From Haplomitrium mnioides (taxonomy: Eukaryota; Marchantiophyta; Haplomitriopsida; Calobryales), in assembly GCA_049999725.1 (NCBI GenBank), contig JBNGIS010017099.1, positions 1 through 32,238 on the forward strand: a DNA stretch of 32,238 nucleotides, written 5' to 3'. The notes beneath the pieces were generated by a model. That model had not been told where the DNA came from. It saw nothing but the letters and a program-made list of their open reading frames with translations, and made no database searches. This document shows, piece by piece, positions 1 to 9,596 of this stretch (the stretch's first letter is position 1; every line of letters begins with the position of its first letter). The translations under genes and the position numbers were made by a program.

Positions 1-332
1 AGTGCTAGCCAAAGCCAAACAACCAAAGAGCCAAACCGAATTGAGAGGAACTCCAGAATGAGGAGTGGGGCTAAGAAGCCCTTCTATATATACAAGAGAG
101 AAGAGGGTGTCATCCCTCTTTCTTCACTCACAAGTCACTTCTCATTTCAGCTCTAAAGGTGACTCTCTACCAAAAGTGACTTCGAATGCAAGTAACCTAA
201 AAGTGACTCTCCACCAAAAGTGATTTCAAAGGCAAGTAACCTAATCTTAACCCTAAAAGTGACTCACTACCACTTCCTTCACTCCTCTCTATTTTCTTAT
301 AAATAGCACAACCTTATGCTTATACTATTGCA
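1..332 (-). repeat. 3' LTR of Ty3-A copy 1 (cut by window edge)
   Basis: Aligns without gaps to 4829-5160. In sense it begins TGCAATAG at 332, where the 5' LTR begins TGTAATAG. About 100 bp of the U5 end lie outside the window. It holds the same TATA-like stretch and the same 44-bp U3 duplication as the 5' LTR. Confidence 0.93.
153..240 (-). repeat. Two tandem 44-bp repeats in the LTR U3
   Basis: Units 153-196 and 197-240 are near-identical 44-mers starting CTAAARGTGACTC and ending GCAAGTAAC. A third partial unit starts at 253. The same pair sits at 4981-5068 in the 5' LTR, and a related pair is in the LTR at 30489-30913. Repeats upstream of an LTR TATA box often act as enhancer elements; that role is inferred here. 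Confidence 0.85.
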
Positions 333-345
333 TAATCCCCGCCGT
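333..345 (-). other. Polypurine tract of Ty3-A copy 1
   Basis: In sense the run GGCGGGGATTA lies between the natural pol stop codon (346-348, TAG) and the first base of the 3' LTR. This is the position of the plus-strand primer in LTR retroelements. Confidence 0.7.
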
Positions 346-830
346 CTAGTCGATGATGTCCTTGTCATTGTCGCAACTTTCAAAAATTTTAATAGCTTCT
401 TGAGCATTCTCAAGATTTGAAGAAGGTTCCCAAGTAGCATCATGAAGTGAATAACCTTTCCACAAAACCTTGTATTGAACTTGTGGATGCCGTTCACGCT
501 TGATAACTCTTTTCGCTAAAATGCGATCTACTTTAAACTCTTCATGATCATCAAGAACAATGGCCAGAGGAGGAAGTTGAACACTATTTAGAAAAGAAGA
601 TGGATTATGAACAAAAAGCTTAAGTTTAGACACATGGAACACAGGATAAATCTTCATATGAAGAAGAAGATCAAGTTTAAAAGCAACACGAGAAATAACC
701 TAAGAAATAGAGAAATAACCAATCTAAGCAAGAGATAACTTATGAACTTGAATATCTAAAGACAATAAAAGATCATGAGTGGATAATATAACTTGGTCGC
801 CTAAAACATAAGAGAAATCATGACAACGAC
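346..830 (-). pseudogene. pol 3' end: integrase GPY/F-like module and chromodomain (broken)
   Basis: The open frame 346-657 reads through the end of the integrase C-terminal module (VFHVSKLKLF) into a chromodomain at about residues 41-93 of that frame. The chromodomain shows FKVDRIL, YKVLWKGY and ATWEPSSNL, the conserved aromatic-cage and fold residues. Upstream, the same frame continues to about 830 as FSYVLGDQVI...KLSLA*IGYFSIS*V. Two nonsense codons replace what the second copy (26701-30913) reads as W and Q. Chromodomains of chromoviral integrases direct insertion to methylated histone H3 in heterochromatin, which fits the satellite-rich setting. The stop at 346-348 is the natural pol terminus. 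No functional product is expected. Confidence 0.9.
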
Positions 831-909
831 TATCGGCATATTGTTTTTGTCGATTTTGAGCAATAGTAAGATGGTTGCGAGCATCTTGCAAGGAAGAAGA
901 TAAACGAGA

Positions 910-1640
910 TTAAAAAGTAGAAATACTTGGAACATTAGAAGAAGTAGGAGAAAGCAAACCATCGAGAACAAAAGGATGTTGTCCCGAATTAAGAAAGAAA
1001 GGAGAAAACCCAGTACTTGCTTGTTTGGAGTTGTTGTAGGCAAACTCCACAATCGGTAAAAAACTATCCCAATCGATGTGATGAACATTTATGAACGCGT
1101 GAAGCATGTCCTCCACAATACGATTAGCATGCTCTATTTGCCCATCTATTTGCGGATGACAAGAAGTAGACATAGAAAGTTTAGTTCCTAGAAGTTTGAA
1201 TAACTCTTGCCAAAACCTTCTAGTGAAACCCGGATCCCTATCAGATATTAACACCTTGGGCATTCCATAATGGCAAAAAACAGTATCAAAGTAAATTTTT
1301 GCCAATTGTGGAGCATCCATTGTATCCACCGTTGGCGCTAAATGAATCTACTTGCTTAGCTTGTCCACAAACACCACAATAGCAGTAAACCTACGAGATG
1401 TAGTTGGAAATGAAGTGACAAGATCCAAACTTACATGTTCCCAACGAGTAGTAGGAATTGGTAATAATTGAAGAAGTCTCGCTGGTTTTTGATTCAAAGC
1501 TTTGTTTCGTTGACAACTTTCACACAAACGAACAAAACCATGAACATCTCAAGCCAAGTTAGGCCACTACCAAGTGCGTTGAAGCAACTATGTAGTTTTA
1601 TCTACTCCAAGATGCCCAGAGATAGGAATGTCATGCGCTT
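910..1640 (-). pseudogene. Integrase core and zinc-binding region, Ty3-A copy 1 (broken)
   Basis: The frame 910-1329 holds the rve core: ISDRDPGF carries the second catalytic Asp, and the catalytic Glu lies in GQIEHANR. The first Asp lies just upstream in VVFVDKLSK, which is followed at once by a stop (K*IH); the second copy reads lysine there. Farther 5', the sense frame shows LCESCQRNK, the second Cys pair of the HHCC zinc domain, near 1505-1545. All three DDE residues survive as codons, but stops separate the domains. The protein would cut and join element cDNA into chromosomes. Only degraded remnants remain. Confidence 0.9.
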
Positions 1641-1879
1641 CTTGTAAACTAGCCATTCAAAGCTTATCATCTTGTGGAACATATATTTGATGCCCTCGAT
1701 AGAGAATACCATCTTGAATGGAGAAAGAATGGTACTCACACTATCCTTGACGGCTAATCATGCTCAAACCAGACTAAAGAAAGCATCTTCTTGTAGTTTT
1801 TGACAATAACTCCCACTAGTTAACTCATCTAAATGTAAGATACTAATGTTGCTTACCTCTACTATATTCACTCAATGAT

Positions 1880-2342
1880 CCGGCCTTTGTGATAGTGCAT
1901 CAGGAATGGTGTGAAACCTTCGTGGTTTGTACTCTAGCTTGATATCAAAGAGTTGCAATTGATCTTCCCATCGGTGATGGTGACTTGTCATATTTTCCAA
2001 ATAGATTTATTGTAACAATGGTTTGTGATTTGTGCGCAAAAGATAATGCCTCCATACTTTTGTAGCATAAACCATTGCCGATTGCTCTTGATCCCTTGCA
2101 GAATAGTTTCTTTCCGCCGCATTCAACTAGCGTGACATGAAGGCAATTGGATGAAGTCCATCCTCAAACTCTTGCTGCAAAACTGCTCCAATAGAAAAAT
2201 TAGAAGCATCAAAATCAACTATACAACGTGTCTTTGGATCATAGGGCTGTAGAATAGGACAAGAAGAGACTGCATCATTGAGTTGTTGAAATGTCGCTTG
2301 CTCTTTGGTGGTCCATTGAAACTTGACCTCCTTTCCTAGCAA
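1880..2342 (-). pseudogene. RNase H and RT connection region, Ty3-A copy 1 (broken)
   Basis: The frame 2127-2342 reads FQWTTKEQATFQQL, then CIVDFDASNFSIGAVLQQ and HPIAFMSR. This is the start of the Ty3/gypsy RNase H domain, with the first acidic residue in the FDASNF motif. Weaker matches farther 3' include WEDQLQLFDIKLEYK and RRFHTIPDALSQRPDH in other frames, so frameshifts separate the halves. RNase H removes the RNA strand during reverse transcription. Bases 1641-1879 keep only scattered pol-like peptides. Confidence 0.85.
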
Positions 2343-2439
2343 ATCTGTAAGTGGTGTAGCAATATCTGCATAACAATAGATGAATCATTGATAGAAGCTT
2401 GAAAATCCATTGAAGGCTCTAACGTCCTTTGCCTCCTTT

Positions 2440-3030
2440 GGTGTTGGCCACTCAGTAATAGCCTTATATTCTCTTCTTCCACCTTATACCATTCGCAGAC
2501 ACATTGTGCCCCAAGTAAGTAACCTCTTGCTTCCAAAATTCGCACTTGGATCTCTTACAATAAAACTTCCAATTGCGCAATCTTTGCAAAACTTCTTTCA
2601 GATAATTGTAATAGTCAGCTTCAGTTTTGCTAAAAATAAGAATGTCATCCAAGAATACCAAAACTAACTTATCCAATAACCCATCAAAAATTCAATGCAT
2701 TTGATCTATGAATATGGCTGGAGCATTAGTGAAACCAAATGTAAGGACCTTCCACTCAAAATGTCCATACCTCGTACAAAAAGCTGTCTTCGGCATATCA
2801 CTTGGCTTGATAGGAATTTGCCAATAACCACTTTGAAGATCGAGCTTGAAAAGAATCACGCACCACTTAGTTGATCCAACAAATCATCAATATACGGTAA
2901 AGGATAGGTATTCTTTACGGTTTGCTTATTCAAACCACGATAATCAGTACAAAGACGAAATCCACCATCTTTTTTTGGTACAAAGAATACTGGTGCTCTC
3001 TAAGGCGAAGTACTATGTTGAATGAAATCC
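2440..3030 (-). pseudogene. Reverse transcriptase domain, Ty3-A copy 1 (broken)
   Basis: Reading the sense strand across frames gives [20 protein letters not shown], then [44 protein letters not shown] and VLVFLDDILIFSKT. These are the palm and fingers motifs of a Ty3/gypsy RT, and the FLDD catalytic box is intact. Breaks seen: a stop after the SP that precedes RAPVFFV, a frameshift after LSGA, and a stop just after IDQMH. The family LTN-AP motif reads FTNAP here. Confidence 0.92.
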
Positions 3031-3509
3031 TTCTCAAGAAGATTTGTCAAGGTCTTGCGAAGCTCTTCTAACTCTTGTGGCAATAACCTACATATAGGCC
3101 GATTATATGGAATACTTCTTGGTATCAACTCAATCGAAAAAGGCATTCCACAATCATCTGATAACCCCTTTGGCAAATCATCCGGAAACACATCTGAAAA
3201 CTCCTTCAAGATATCATCAATCATTGAGGTTGGTATAGATTTCCCTTCCTCCTTATTCAAGTCCACAATAGGCTTGATCCATACAGCAAAGACGGGCAAC
3301 TCTTTCTCCATCAAAACACTATGCTGAACTGATTTGGGCTTCTTCACCAACAGTGTCAGACGCCCAAAAAGAAAATTGCTTTCCTTGTGAAGTAACTTGA
3401 ATTTGTCGTTTTGCCCAATCAACTTGAGCAGAACAATCTTCAAGCCAAAGCAAGCCCAAAATAATGTCACACTATACGGGTGCAATAACAAAATCCATAG
3501 ATTGCTCAT
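3031..3509 (-). pseudogene. Protease-RT linker and RT N-terminus, Ty3-A copy 1
   Basis: A 169-codon open stretch that ends in [13 protein letters not shown], the RT entry sequence typical of Ty3/gypsy pol. It also contains EFSDVFPDDLPKGL, the conserved segment before RT in plant gypsy elements. The N-terminal third is a linker between protease and RT. It matches the second copy, which reads [20 protein letters not shown]. This is one of the longest undamaged pol segments in the copy. Confidence 0.85.
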
Positions 3510-3556
3510 AATCTTTGCTAATCTTTAGAATAAATGGCTTGTGAGAATGGATTACC

Positions 3557-3770
3557 TCATGTTTTTGGCCATCGGCCATAGTCACAAAATTTCATTTGAA
3601 AGGCGAAGTTGTAGCTTGGAATTTTCTTTGCAAAACATAGTGACATGAAATTTTCAGAACTTCCACAATCTACCAACATTCTATAAGAATGCTCATCAAC
3701 CATACCGTATAGATTAAACAATGTACTTCTAATTCTTATCGAGCTTTTCATTCTATTAGAACTAATTAAG
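3557..3770 (-). pseudogene. Retropepsin-like protease, Ty3-A copy 1 (broken)
   Basis: Shows RMLVDCGSSENFMS, the aspartic protease active-site segment. The usual D-S/T-G reads D-C-G here, and the second copy reads D-S-Q, so both copies are altered at this triad by different changes. The upstream GMVDEHSYR matches GMIEGHSCR in the second copy. The frame ends a few codons after CDYGRWPKT, probably by frameshift, because the second copy continues MADGQKH at that place. Confidence 0.82.
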
Positions 3771-3829
3771 CTCTTAATAAACCGCTCGACTATCTTTACT
3801 AAGGTCGGTCGTTTCCCTGATTTTCTTCT

Positions 3830-4698
3830 TCAGTAGCTGCCGTTTGAACAAGAGCACCTGGTCGACCTTGGCAATGTGGGCAATTTGCAATCATATAACC
3901 AAGTTGTCGACAGTAAAAAACATCCTCCACTTTGGCGAAGATGCTCATGCTCTATATTAGTGAGTGCCACTTTCTGCGCCACATTAATCTCCATAGGTTC
4001 AGCCTCATTTGTTGGCACACAAACATTTGGTAAAGCTTGTTGTGGATGTGGACGTGGCCTAGCCTCGTTGGTCGCTAGTAGCGAGTTATATCATTCTGCC
4101 ATATCCATTGCTTCTTCTAGTTGAGAGGGCTCTCTCATTGTCACTTCTATTTTAGTGCGAGGCTTCAATACTCGAACAAAGCGATCCAAAGCTTCTCCCT
4201 CACCTATATTAGGAATTTGCATAATGATATTTTGAAATTCAGTGACATAGCTCTTTACCATGCCAAGTTGCTTCAATTCTGCCAAACAATCTCTTGCCAC
4301 CTTTGGAGCATTCAAAACCCTAAATCTTAGATTTACCACTTTTTTAAACTCTTGCCAAGAAGCAATTGGAGTGACAAATCTATATTGAGCTTGCTCAATT
4401 TTTTATTTCTCCACCAAGTCTTTGCCACTCCTTCCAACTGACTTGCAGCAAATAGAATTCTTCTACCATCCTCTCATATACTAGTAGCCTCAAAATATTA
4501 CTCACAATCGAACAAGAAATTCTCAAATGCACCATGCATCATCTTCCCATCATAAGCTTTTGGCTTGAGAAACCGAACATGACTTTCTTCTTCTTAAAAA
4601 GGCGTCATATTCCCCATTTGCATTTGAACTTCTAGTAAGCGAGAAAGATGTTCAATTTGTTGTTGCATCGCTTGCATCCTCACTTCTTGATTCTCCGT
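3830..4698 (-). pseudogene. gag of Ty3-A copy 1, start codon lost, zinc knuckle damaged
   Basis: Frame 4091-4339 is a retrotransposon gag core: LAELKQLGMVKSYVTEFQN, then GEGEALDRFVR and TKIEVTMREP. The 5' end is a Gln-rich coiled-coil-like start (ENQEVRMQAMQQQIEHLSRL). The likely start codon, ATG in the second copy (30447-30449), is ACG here at 4696-4698. A stop lies at 4594-4596. A single zinc knuckle can be read in the frame next to 3830-4018 as CFYCRQLGYMIANC, where the expected His is Tyr. A run of T shifts the frame just at that motif. Gag would form virus-like particles and bind RNA. This copy cannot. Confidence 0.88.
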
Positions 4699-4716
4699 TC
4701 GACCAAAAAGAACATG

Positions 4717-4728
4717 CCTCTGATACCA
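4717..4728 (-). other. Primer binding site, initiator Met tRNA type (Ty3-A copy 1)
   Basis: In sense TGGTATCAGAGG, one base after the 5' LTR, matching the complement of the plant initiator tRNA-Met 3' end at 11 of 12 positions. This fixes the element's orientation as minus. Confidence 0.93.
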
Positions 4729-4729
4729 A

Positions 4730-5160
4730 TGTAAAAGAACTCAAAGACCGACTTCCAAATAAATAATACTTCAAGAAAATTCTAAAAGAATTACACAACT
4801 CAAGGCCAATAAGCAAACCAAAGCCAAGAGTGCTAGCCAAAGCCAAACAACCAAAGAGCCAAACCGAATTGAGAGAAACTCTAGAATGAAGAGTGGGGCT
4901 AAGAAGCCTTTCTATATATACAAGAGAGAAGAGGGTGTCATCCCTCTTTCTTCACTCACAAGTCACTTCTCAATTCAACCCTAAAGGTGACTCTTTACCA
5001 AAAGTGACTTCGAATGCAAGTAACCTAAAAGTGACTCTCCACCAAAAGTGACTTCAAAGGCAAGTAATCTAATCTTAACCCTAAAAGTGACTCACTACCA
5101 CTTCCTTCACCCCTCTCTATTTTCTTATAAATAGCACAACCTTATGCTTGTACTATTACA
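4730..5160 (-). repeat. 5' LTR of Ty3-A copy 1 (431 bp, complete)
   Basis: Runs from TGTAATAG (sense, at 5160) to TTTTACA (at 4730), with a short inverted repeat TGTAA/TTACA at its ends. It holds the U3 44-bp duplication (4981-5068) and a TATA-like stretch near 4912-4921. It is followed directly by the primer binding site. On the outer side it meets the tail of the S7 pseudogene at 5161. Confidence 0.95.
4912..4921 (-). promoter_or_regulatory. TATA-like box of the Ty3-A LTR
   Basis: Sense GTATATATAG, 3' of the U3 repeats and about 180 bp before the LTR end. The same site in copy 1's 3' LTR is near 84-93, and the solo LTR reads GTATAAATAG. The position suits a transcription start about 30 bp downstream, near the conserved CTTCTTAGCCCC stretch. 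Confidence 0.6.
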
Positions 5161-5164
5161 CCTT

Positions 5165-5715
5165 AGCTGATGCCCACAAAATCGCTCTTTCAAAAATTTT
5201 CTTGTCACAAGGCTTTTATATTTCTTTTATTGCAGCTTGATCCAACAAATCGATTGCAACTTGTACTCTATAGTGTTTTGATCCTTTAGATCCAAATAAA
5301 CCCGTATGATTCATGAGCCGTCCAAATAATAACGAACCCACTTCCCAATGATCTCAGTCGAGAACACCAAATCCTCCAAAATTGCGTCGTGCACAACAGT
5401 CAAAGTGCTATTGTGTGGATGAGAAGCCGTAGTTTCTTTCTTCAGAGGCTTTAAGATCCTCCGAGTCGCAGTGAGAACAACATCCTTGCGACTAAACTTC
5501 TTCTCCAATTTGCGCACGAGCAGTGCATGAATTTTCTAGAAAGCCTTCCTCCAATGAAATGGCACATGAATTATAATTGCCTTACGGCTACCCGAAATAC
5601 CAACATCCTTTGCAAAGTTGACAAAGAGATCCCGCAAATCGCTCTTGAGCTCTTGGTTAGTTGTTTCAAGATCAAACAACGCTTTAGCAATATTTTTCTT
5701 AAAATCATGTGGCTT
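5165..5715 (-). pseudogene. RPS7: Processed pseudogene of 40S ribosomal protein S7 (eS7)
   Basis: Sense peptides match plant eS7 from about residue 17 to the C-terminus without introns: [60 protein letters not shown], then RVYLDLKDQNTIEYKLQS. Intron loss points to a reverse-transcribed copy. Breaks: a nonsense codon after RKAF (5536-5538), a second after YYLDGS (5311-5313), another at about 5227-5229, and a frameshift before a decayed C-terminal stretch (CDKKIFE, where the family has CGKDVVFE). The first 15 or so residues are not recognisable. The 5' LTR of Ty3-A copy 1 begins right after its tail at 5160, so that element may have inserted at its 3' end. The normal protein is a small-subunit ribosomal component. 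This copy is dead. Confidence 0.93.
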
Positions 5716-6459
5716 GATGAAAGGCTGCACGAAATCATGGCCTCTTTTAATGAAACCAAAGTAGCAGGAAAAATCCCTAAATCGCAATTTTTTGTTCTTT
5801 AATATAGAAATATTAAAGCCCTCATCTCTTCGGCGGAAGCTACCCTTGATGCTGCTGGACACTGATCTCTAAAACAAAATTAGCTCCATGATTTTTACAG
5901 GTTGAATTCCGTGATGGCTTCGTTTGCTATTGGTCGATTCTTTTTGACAAAGAGTTCGGCTTGACGAAACCTGCACTTGAAGACCTGGATGCTACAGAAT
6001 TGTTTACGCCTTATCCAAATTGACTAACCACATCGATACACATACATGCACACAGCTCCCACTATTCTGTGTAAACACTTCTATCACTTTTCAACAGAAC
6101 TCGACAGTAAGCAGCTCTTTCCTCTATGACTAAGACTTGGAGAAACCGTGTAATGATCCGCTACCAGTGCTGCTCTGGCCCAATTGAAGAAACCCTTCTA
6201 CGATTTTTGAAACCTACCATTAACAAAAATTTGCACATAAATCACTCAAACAACACAACAATATGCCAATGAGTAGATTCTTTGCACCATCAAATAGCTC
6301 TTCATGAATCTTTGACAACAACCAGCACTCCCCAACAGAATCTCTTCCACAAATCTTTCAACGATTTGAGATACCACGGATGCTGTTAAACTTCTTGATC
6401 AGATTTCTCAATTGCAATCCAAGATACCATGGATGACAAAAATCTCACAAATCTTTCGA
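5716..6459. other. Unrecognised region between the S7 pseudogene and the split Ty3-B LTR
   Basis: No gene is supported. In the minus sense this is DNA downstream of the Ty3-B LTR 3' part, where an element leader would lie. A candidate primer site at 6418-6429 starts TGGTATC like initiator-Met sites but then diverges (TTGGA), and it lies about 30 bp beyond the apparent LTR end. The motif CATCCRTGGTATCT occurs twice within roughly 70 bp, next to a repeated GAAAGATTTGTG, so a short local duplication is present. The frame upstream of the S7 homology stays open to about 5862 but resembles nothing I know. Confidence 0.4.
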
Positions 6460-6682
6460 TGTGCTTTCTTTGAGTGACAACTTTTCAAAGAAAACCAGCG
6501 CATCTTTACTCACAAGGAATCCGTGCTTCTCAAAGAACTACAATACCTCAGCTCTCTTCTTGGTTCATACAAAATCAAGACATTGAAAGAAAACCTTTCG
6601 ATGAGAGTATATGGCCTTATTGTATATACTAAGGCACAAAAAGAAAAAAAAACTCAAAATGTCTAAAAATAGAAAGCTACAT
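6460..6682 (-). repeat. Ty3-B LTR, 3' part of a copy split by satellite
   Basis: Bases 6535-6675 align with 9685-9813 of the complete Ty3-B LTR. Shared sense segments include CTATTTTTAGRYATTTTGAG, ACTCTCATC and GAACCAAGA. The remainder down to GCACA at 6460-6464 aligns loosely with the LTR end at 9597. The TATA stretch is altered compared with the intact LTR. The missing 5' part of this LTR is at 9469-9594, on the other side of satellite block 1. Confidence 0.75.
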
Positions 6683-9468
6683 GGAATGTTGTGATGCCAC
6701 AAAAAACACCGGACACACAAGACATTGAAACCAAACCGATGCAAACAACTTGTCTTAAACTATAAAAAACACATGACACATACAATGTTGTTGACTTAAC
6801 AAATACAAACAACTTCCCTCAAGCCACAAAAAACACCAGACATACAAGATGTTGTAGACCAAACCGATGCTAACAACTGCTCTCAAACCACAAAAAACGC
6901 ATGACACATATGATGTCACTAACCTAACAAGTGATAACAACTTCTCTCAAGCTACAAAAAACATTGAACACACAAGATGTCATAGACCAAACCGATGCAA
7001 ACAAACTCTCTTAAGCCACAAAAAACACAACACACACATGATGTCGTTGACCTAACAAATGCTAACAACTCTTCTCAAGCCACAAAAAACACANNNNNNN
7101 NNNTAAATCAAACCGATGCAAACAACTTCTCTCAAGCCACAAAAAACACATGACACACAGGATGTCATTGACCTATCAGATGCTAGCAACTTCTCTCAAG
7201 CCACAAAAAAACAACATGAACAAGATGTCATAGACCAAACCGATGGAAACAACTTCTTTTGAGCCATAAAAAACACCGGGCATACAGGATGTCGTAGACC
7301 AAACCGATGCTTACAACTTCTCTCAAGCCACAAAAAACACTTGACATACATGATGTCATTGACCTATTTGATGCTACAAACTTCTCTCAATCCACAAAAA
7401 ATACCAAACATACAAGATGTCGTAGACTAATCTAATGCTAATAACTTCTCTCAAGCCTAAAAAAACACCGGACACTCAAGATGTTATAGACCAAACCGAT
7501 GCCAACAACTTTTCTCAAACCACAAAAAAAAAACCAGAAACACAAGACGTCATAGACCAAACCGATGCCAACAATTTCTCTCAAAGCCACAAAAAACACT
7601 AGTCACACAAGATGTTGTAGACCAAAGTGGTGCTAGCATCTTCTCTCAAGCCATAAAAACATCAAACACATAGGATGTCATAGACCAAATCGATGCTAGC
7701 AACTTCTCTCAAGCCACAAAAAACACTGGACACACAAGATGTTGTAGATCAAATTGATGCTTACAACTTCTCTCAAGACACAAAAAACATCCGACACACA
7801 AGATGTTGTAGACCAAATCAATGCTAGCAACTTCTCTAAAGCTACAAAAAACACTAGACACACAGAATGTGGTTGACCTAACCAATGCTAACAACTTCTC
7901 TCAAACCATAAAAAACACCGGACACATAGGATGTTGTAGACCAAACTGATGCTAGCAACTTCTTTCAAGCCACAAAAAAGATGGAATAGTGTGGACCTAA
8001 CCGATGCTAACAACTCCTCTCAAGCCAAAAAAACACATGCCACACAAGATGTCATGGATCCAACCCATGGTAACAACTTCTCTCAAGGCACAAAAAACAT
8101 TAGACGCACAGACCTAATCGTTGCTAACAACTTCTCTAAAGGCATAAAAAACACATGCCATACAAGATGTCGTTGATCTAACCAATGCAAACAACTTCTT
8201 TCAAGTCACAAAAAACATGGTACACAGATGATGTCGTAGACCTAATCGATGCCAACAATTTCTCTCAAGCCACAAAAAACATTGGACACACAAATATTGT
8301 GGACCTAATCGATGCTAACAATGTTTTTCAAGCCACAAAAAACACATGTTACATAAGATGTTGTGGACCTAATCCATGTTAACGATTTCTCTCAAGGCAT
8401 AAAAAATATGGGACACACAGGATATCGTAGACCTAACCGATGCCAACAACTTCTTTCAAGCCCCAAAAAACATGGGACATACAGAATGTCGTGGATCTAA
8501 TCAGTGCTAACAACTTTCCTTAAGCCACAAAAAAACACATGTTATACAAGATGTCAAGAACCTAACCTATAGAAAGAACTTCTCTCAAGCCACAAACAAC
8601 ATGAGACACACATGATGTCGTAGACCTAATCGATGCTAGCAACTTCTCTCAAGCCACAAAAAACATGGGACACACATGATGTCGTGACCTCAACCAATGC
8701 TAGCAACTTCTCTCAAGCCATAAAAAATGTAAGACACACATGATGTTGTGGACCTCACCGATGCAAACAATTTCTCTTAAGCCAAACAAAACACATAACA
8801 TACAGAATGTTGTGGACCTAATTGATGCAAATAACTTCTCTCAAGCCACAAAAAGCATAAGACACATGAGATGTCATAGACCTAATCAATGTTAATAACT
8901 TCTCTCAAACCACAAAAAACACATGACATACATGATGTCGTAGAGCTAACCAATGCAAACAACTTCTTTCAAACCACAAAAAACATAGGACACACATGAT
9001 GTTGTAGACTTAACTGATGCTAACCACTTCTCTCAAGCGACCAAAACCATAGGACAAAAAAGATGTCGTGGACCTAACCAATACAAAAAACTTCTCTCAA
9101 GCTACAGAAAAAACATGAGACACACAAGATGCCATAGACCCAACCAATTCTAATAACTTATCTCAAGCTACAATAAACATAGGACACATAGGATGTCTTG
9201 GACCTAACCAATACTAACAATTTCTCTCAAGCCACAAAAAACACATGATAGATATGATGTCATAGATCAAACCAATGCAAACAACTTCTCTCAAGCTATA
9301 AAAAACATGGGTCATACATGATTTCGTAGACCTAACCAAACCTAACATCTTCTCTTATACCACAAAAAACATGGAACCCACAAGATGACATGGACCTAAC
9401 TGATGTTTACCACTTCTCTCAAGCAACAAAAAACATGGTTATATCCGATGCTAACAACTTCTCTCAAC
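6683..9468. repeat. 64-bp satellite, block 1 (about 43 monomers)
   Basis: Tandem monomers of about 64 bp. The consensus order on the plus strand is GATGCTAACAACTTCTCTCA, AGCCACAAAAAACA, a variable GGACACACAAGATG, then TCGTAGACCAAACC. All monomers point the same way and diverge by scattered substitutions and small indels. In the first part (about 6690-7260) two monomer types alternate: one ends GACCAAACCGATG, the other TTGACCTAACAAATG. Beyond that the alternation fades. No coding function is supported. The block sits inside a Ty3-B LTR. Confidence 0.97.
7094..7103. other. 10-base run of N
   Basis: Ten undetermined bases inside a satellite monomer. The flanking monomer phase is consistent with only a few bases being hidden. 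A fixed-size placeholder could instead conceal a collapsed number of monomers. Confidence 1.
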
Positions 9469-9594
9469 TATTGTATGCATATACATCGCTTACAAAACTA
9501 CATTGTCTACACACATTCCATGACGTCTACAAACATACAATAGAGAATGACAAACAATTGAGTCTAATGCCCATACAATGCATGAGACCTTACA
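9469..9594 (-). repeat. Ty3-B LTR, 5' part of a copy split by satellite
   Basis: Aligns with 9855-9948, the start of the complete LTR. Both read TGTRAGGTCTCATG in sense, followed by ACTCAATTGTTTG and TTGTATGTTTGTAGA. It carries about 20 extra bases. The match ends where satellite monomers begin at 9468; the rest of this LTR resumes at 6682. Confidence 0.8.
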
Positions 9595-9596
9595 AT

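Larger units (their letters stand above)
1..5160 (-). mobile_element. Ty3/gypsy chromovirus-like retrotransposon, copy 1 (family Ty3-A), decayed
   Basis: Read on the minus strand, the order is 5' LTR (4730-5160), primer binding site (4717-4728), gag, protease, reverse transcriptase, RNase H, integrase, chromodomain, polypurine tract, 3' LTR (1-332). This is the canonical Ty3/gypsy order, and the terminal chromodomain places it among chromoviruses. The window start cuts the 3' LTR, so the outer end and the target duplication cannot be checked. The reading frames are broken many times (nonsense codons and single-base shifts), so the copy cannot make its own proteins. In a hand alignment over 332 bp the LTRs differ at about 13 sites, 12 of them transitions. 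That fits an old insertion decaying by methyl-cytosine deamination. Its 5' LTR abuts the S7 pseudogene. Confidence 0.95.

Noticed and set aside
5536-5862. Complete small gene starting at 5862
   Set aside because: The start would be GTG, the first 49 codons match nothing, and the rest is the S7 pseudogene cut by a nonsense codon.
6683-9468. CRISPR-like array
   Set aside because: Repeats are contiguous with no unique spacers, the unit is 64 bp and imperfect, and the context is a plant nuclear genome.
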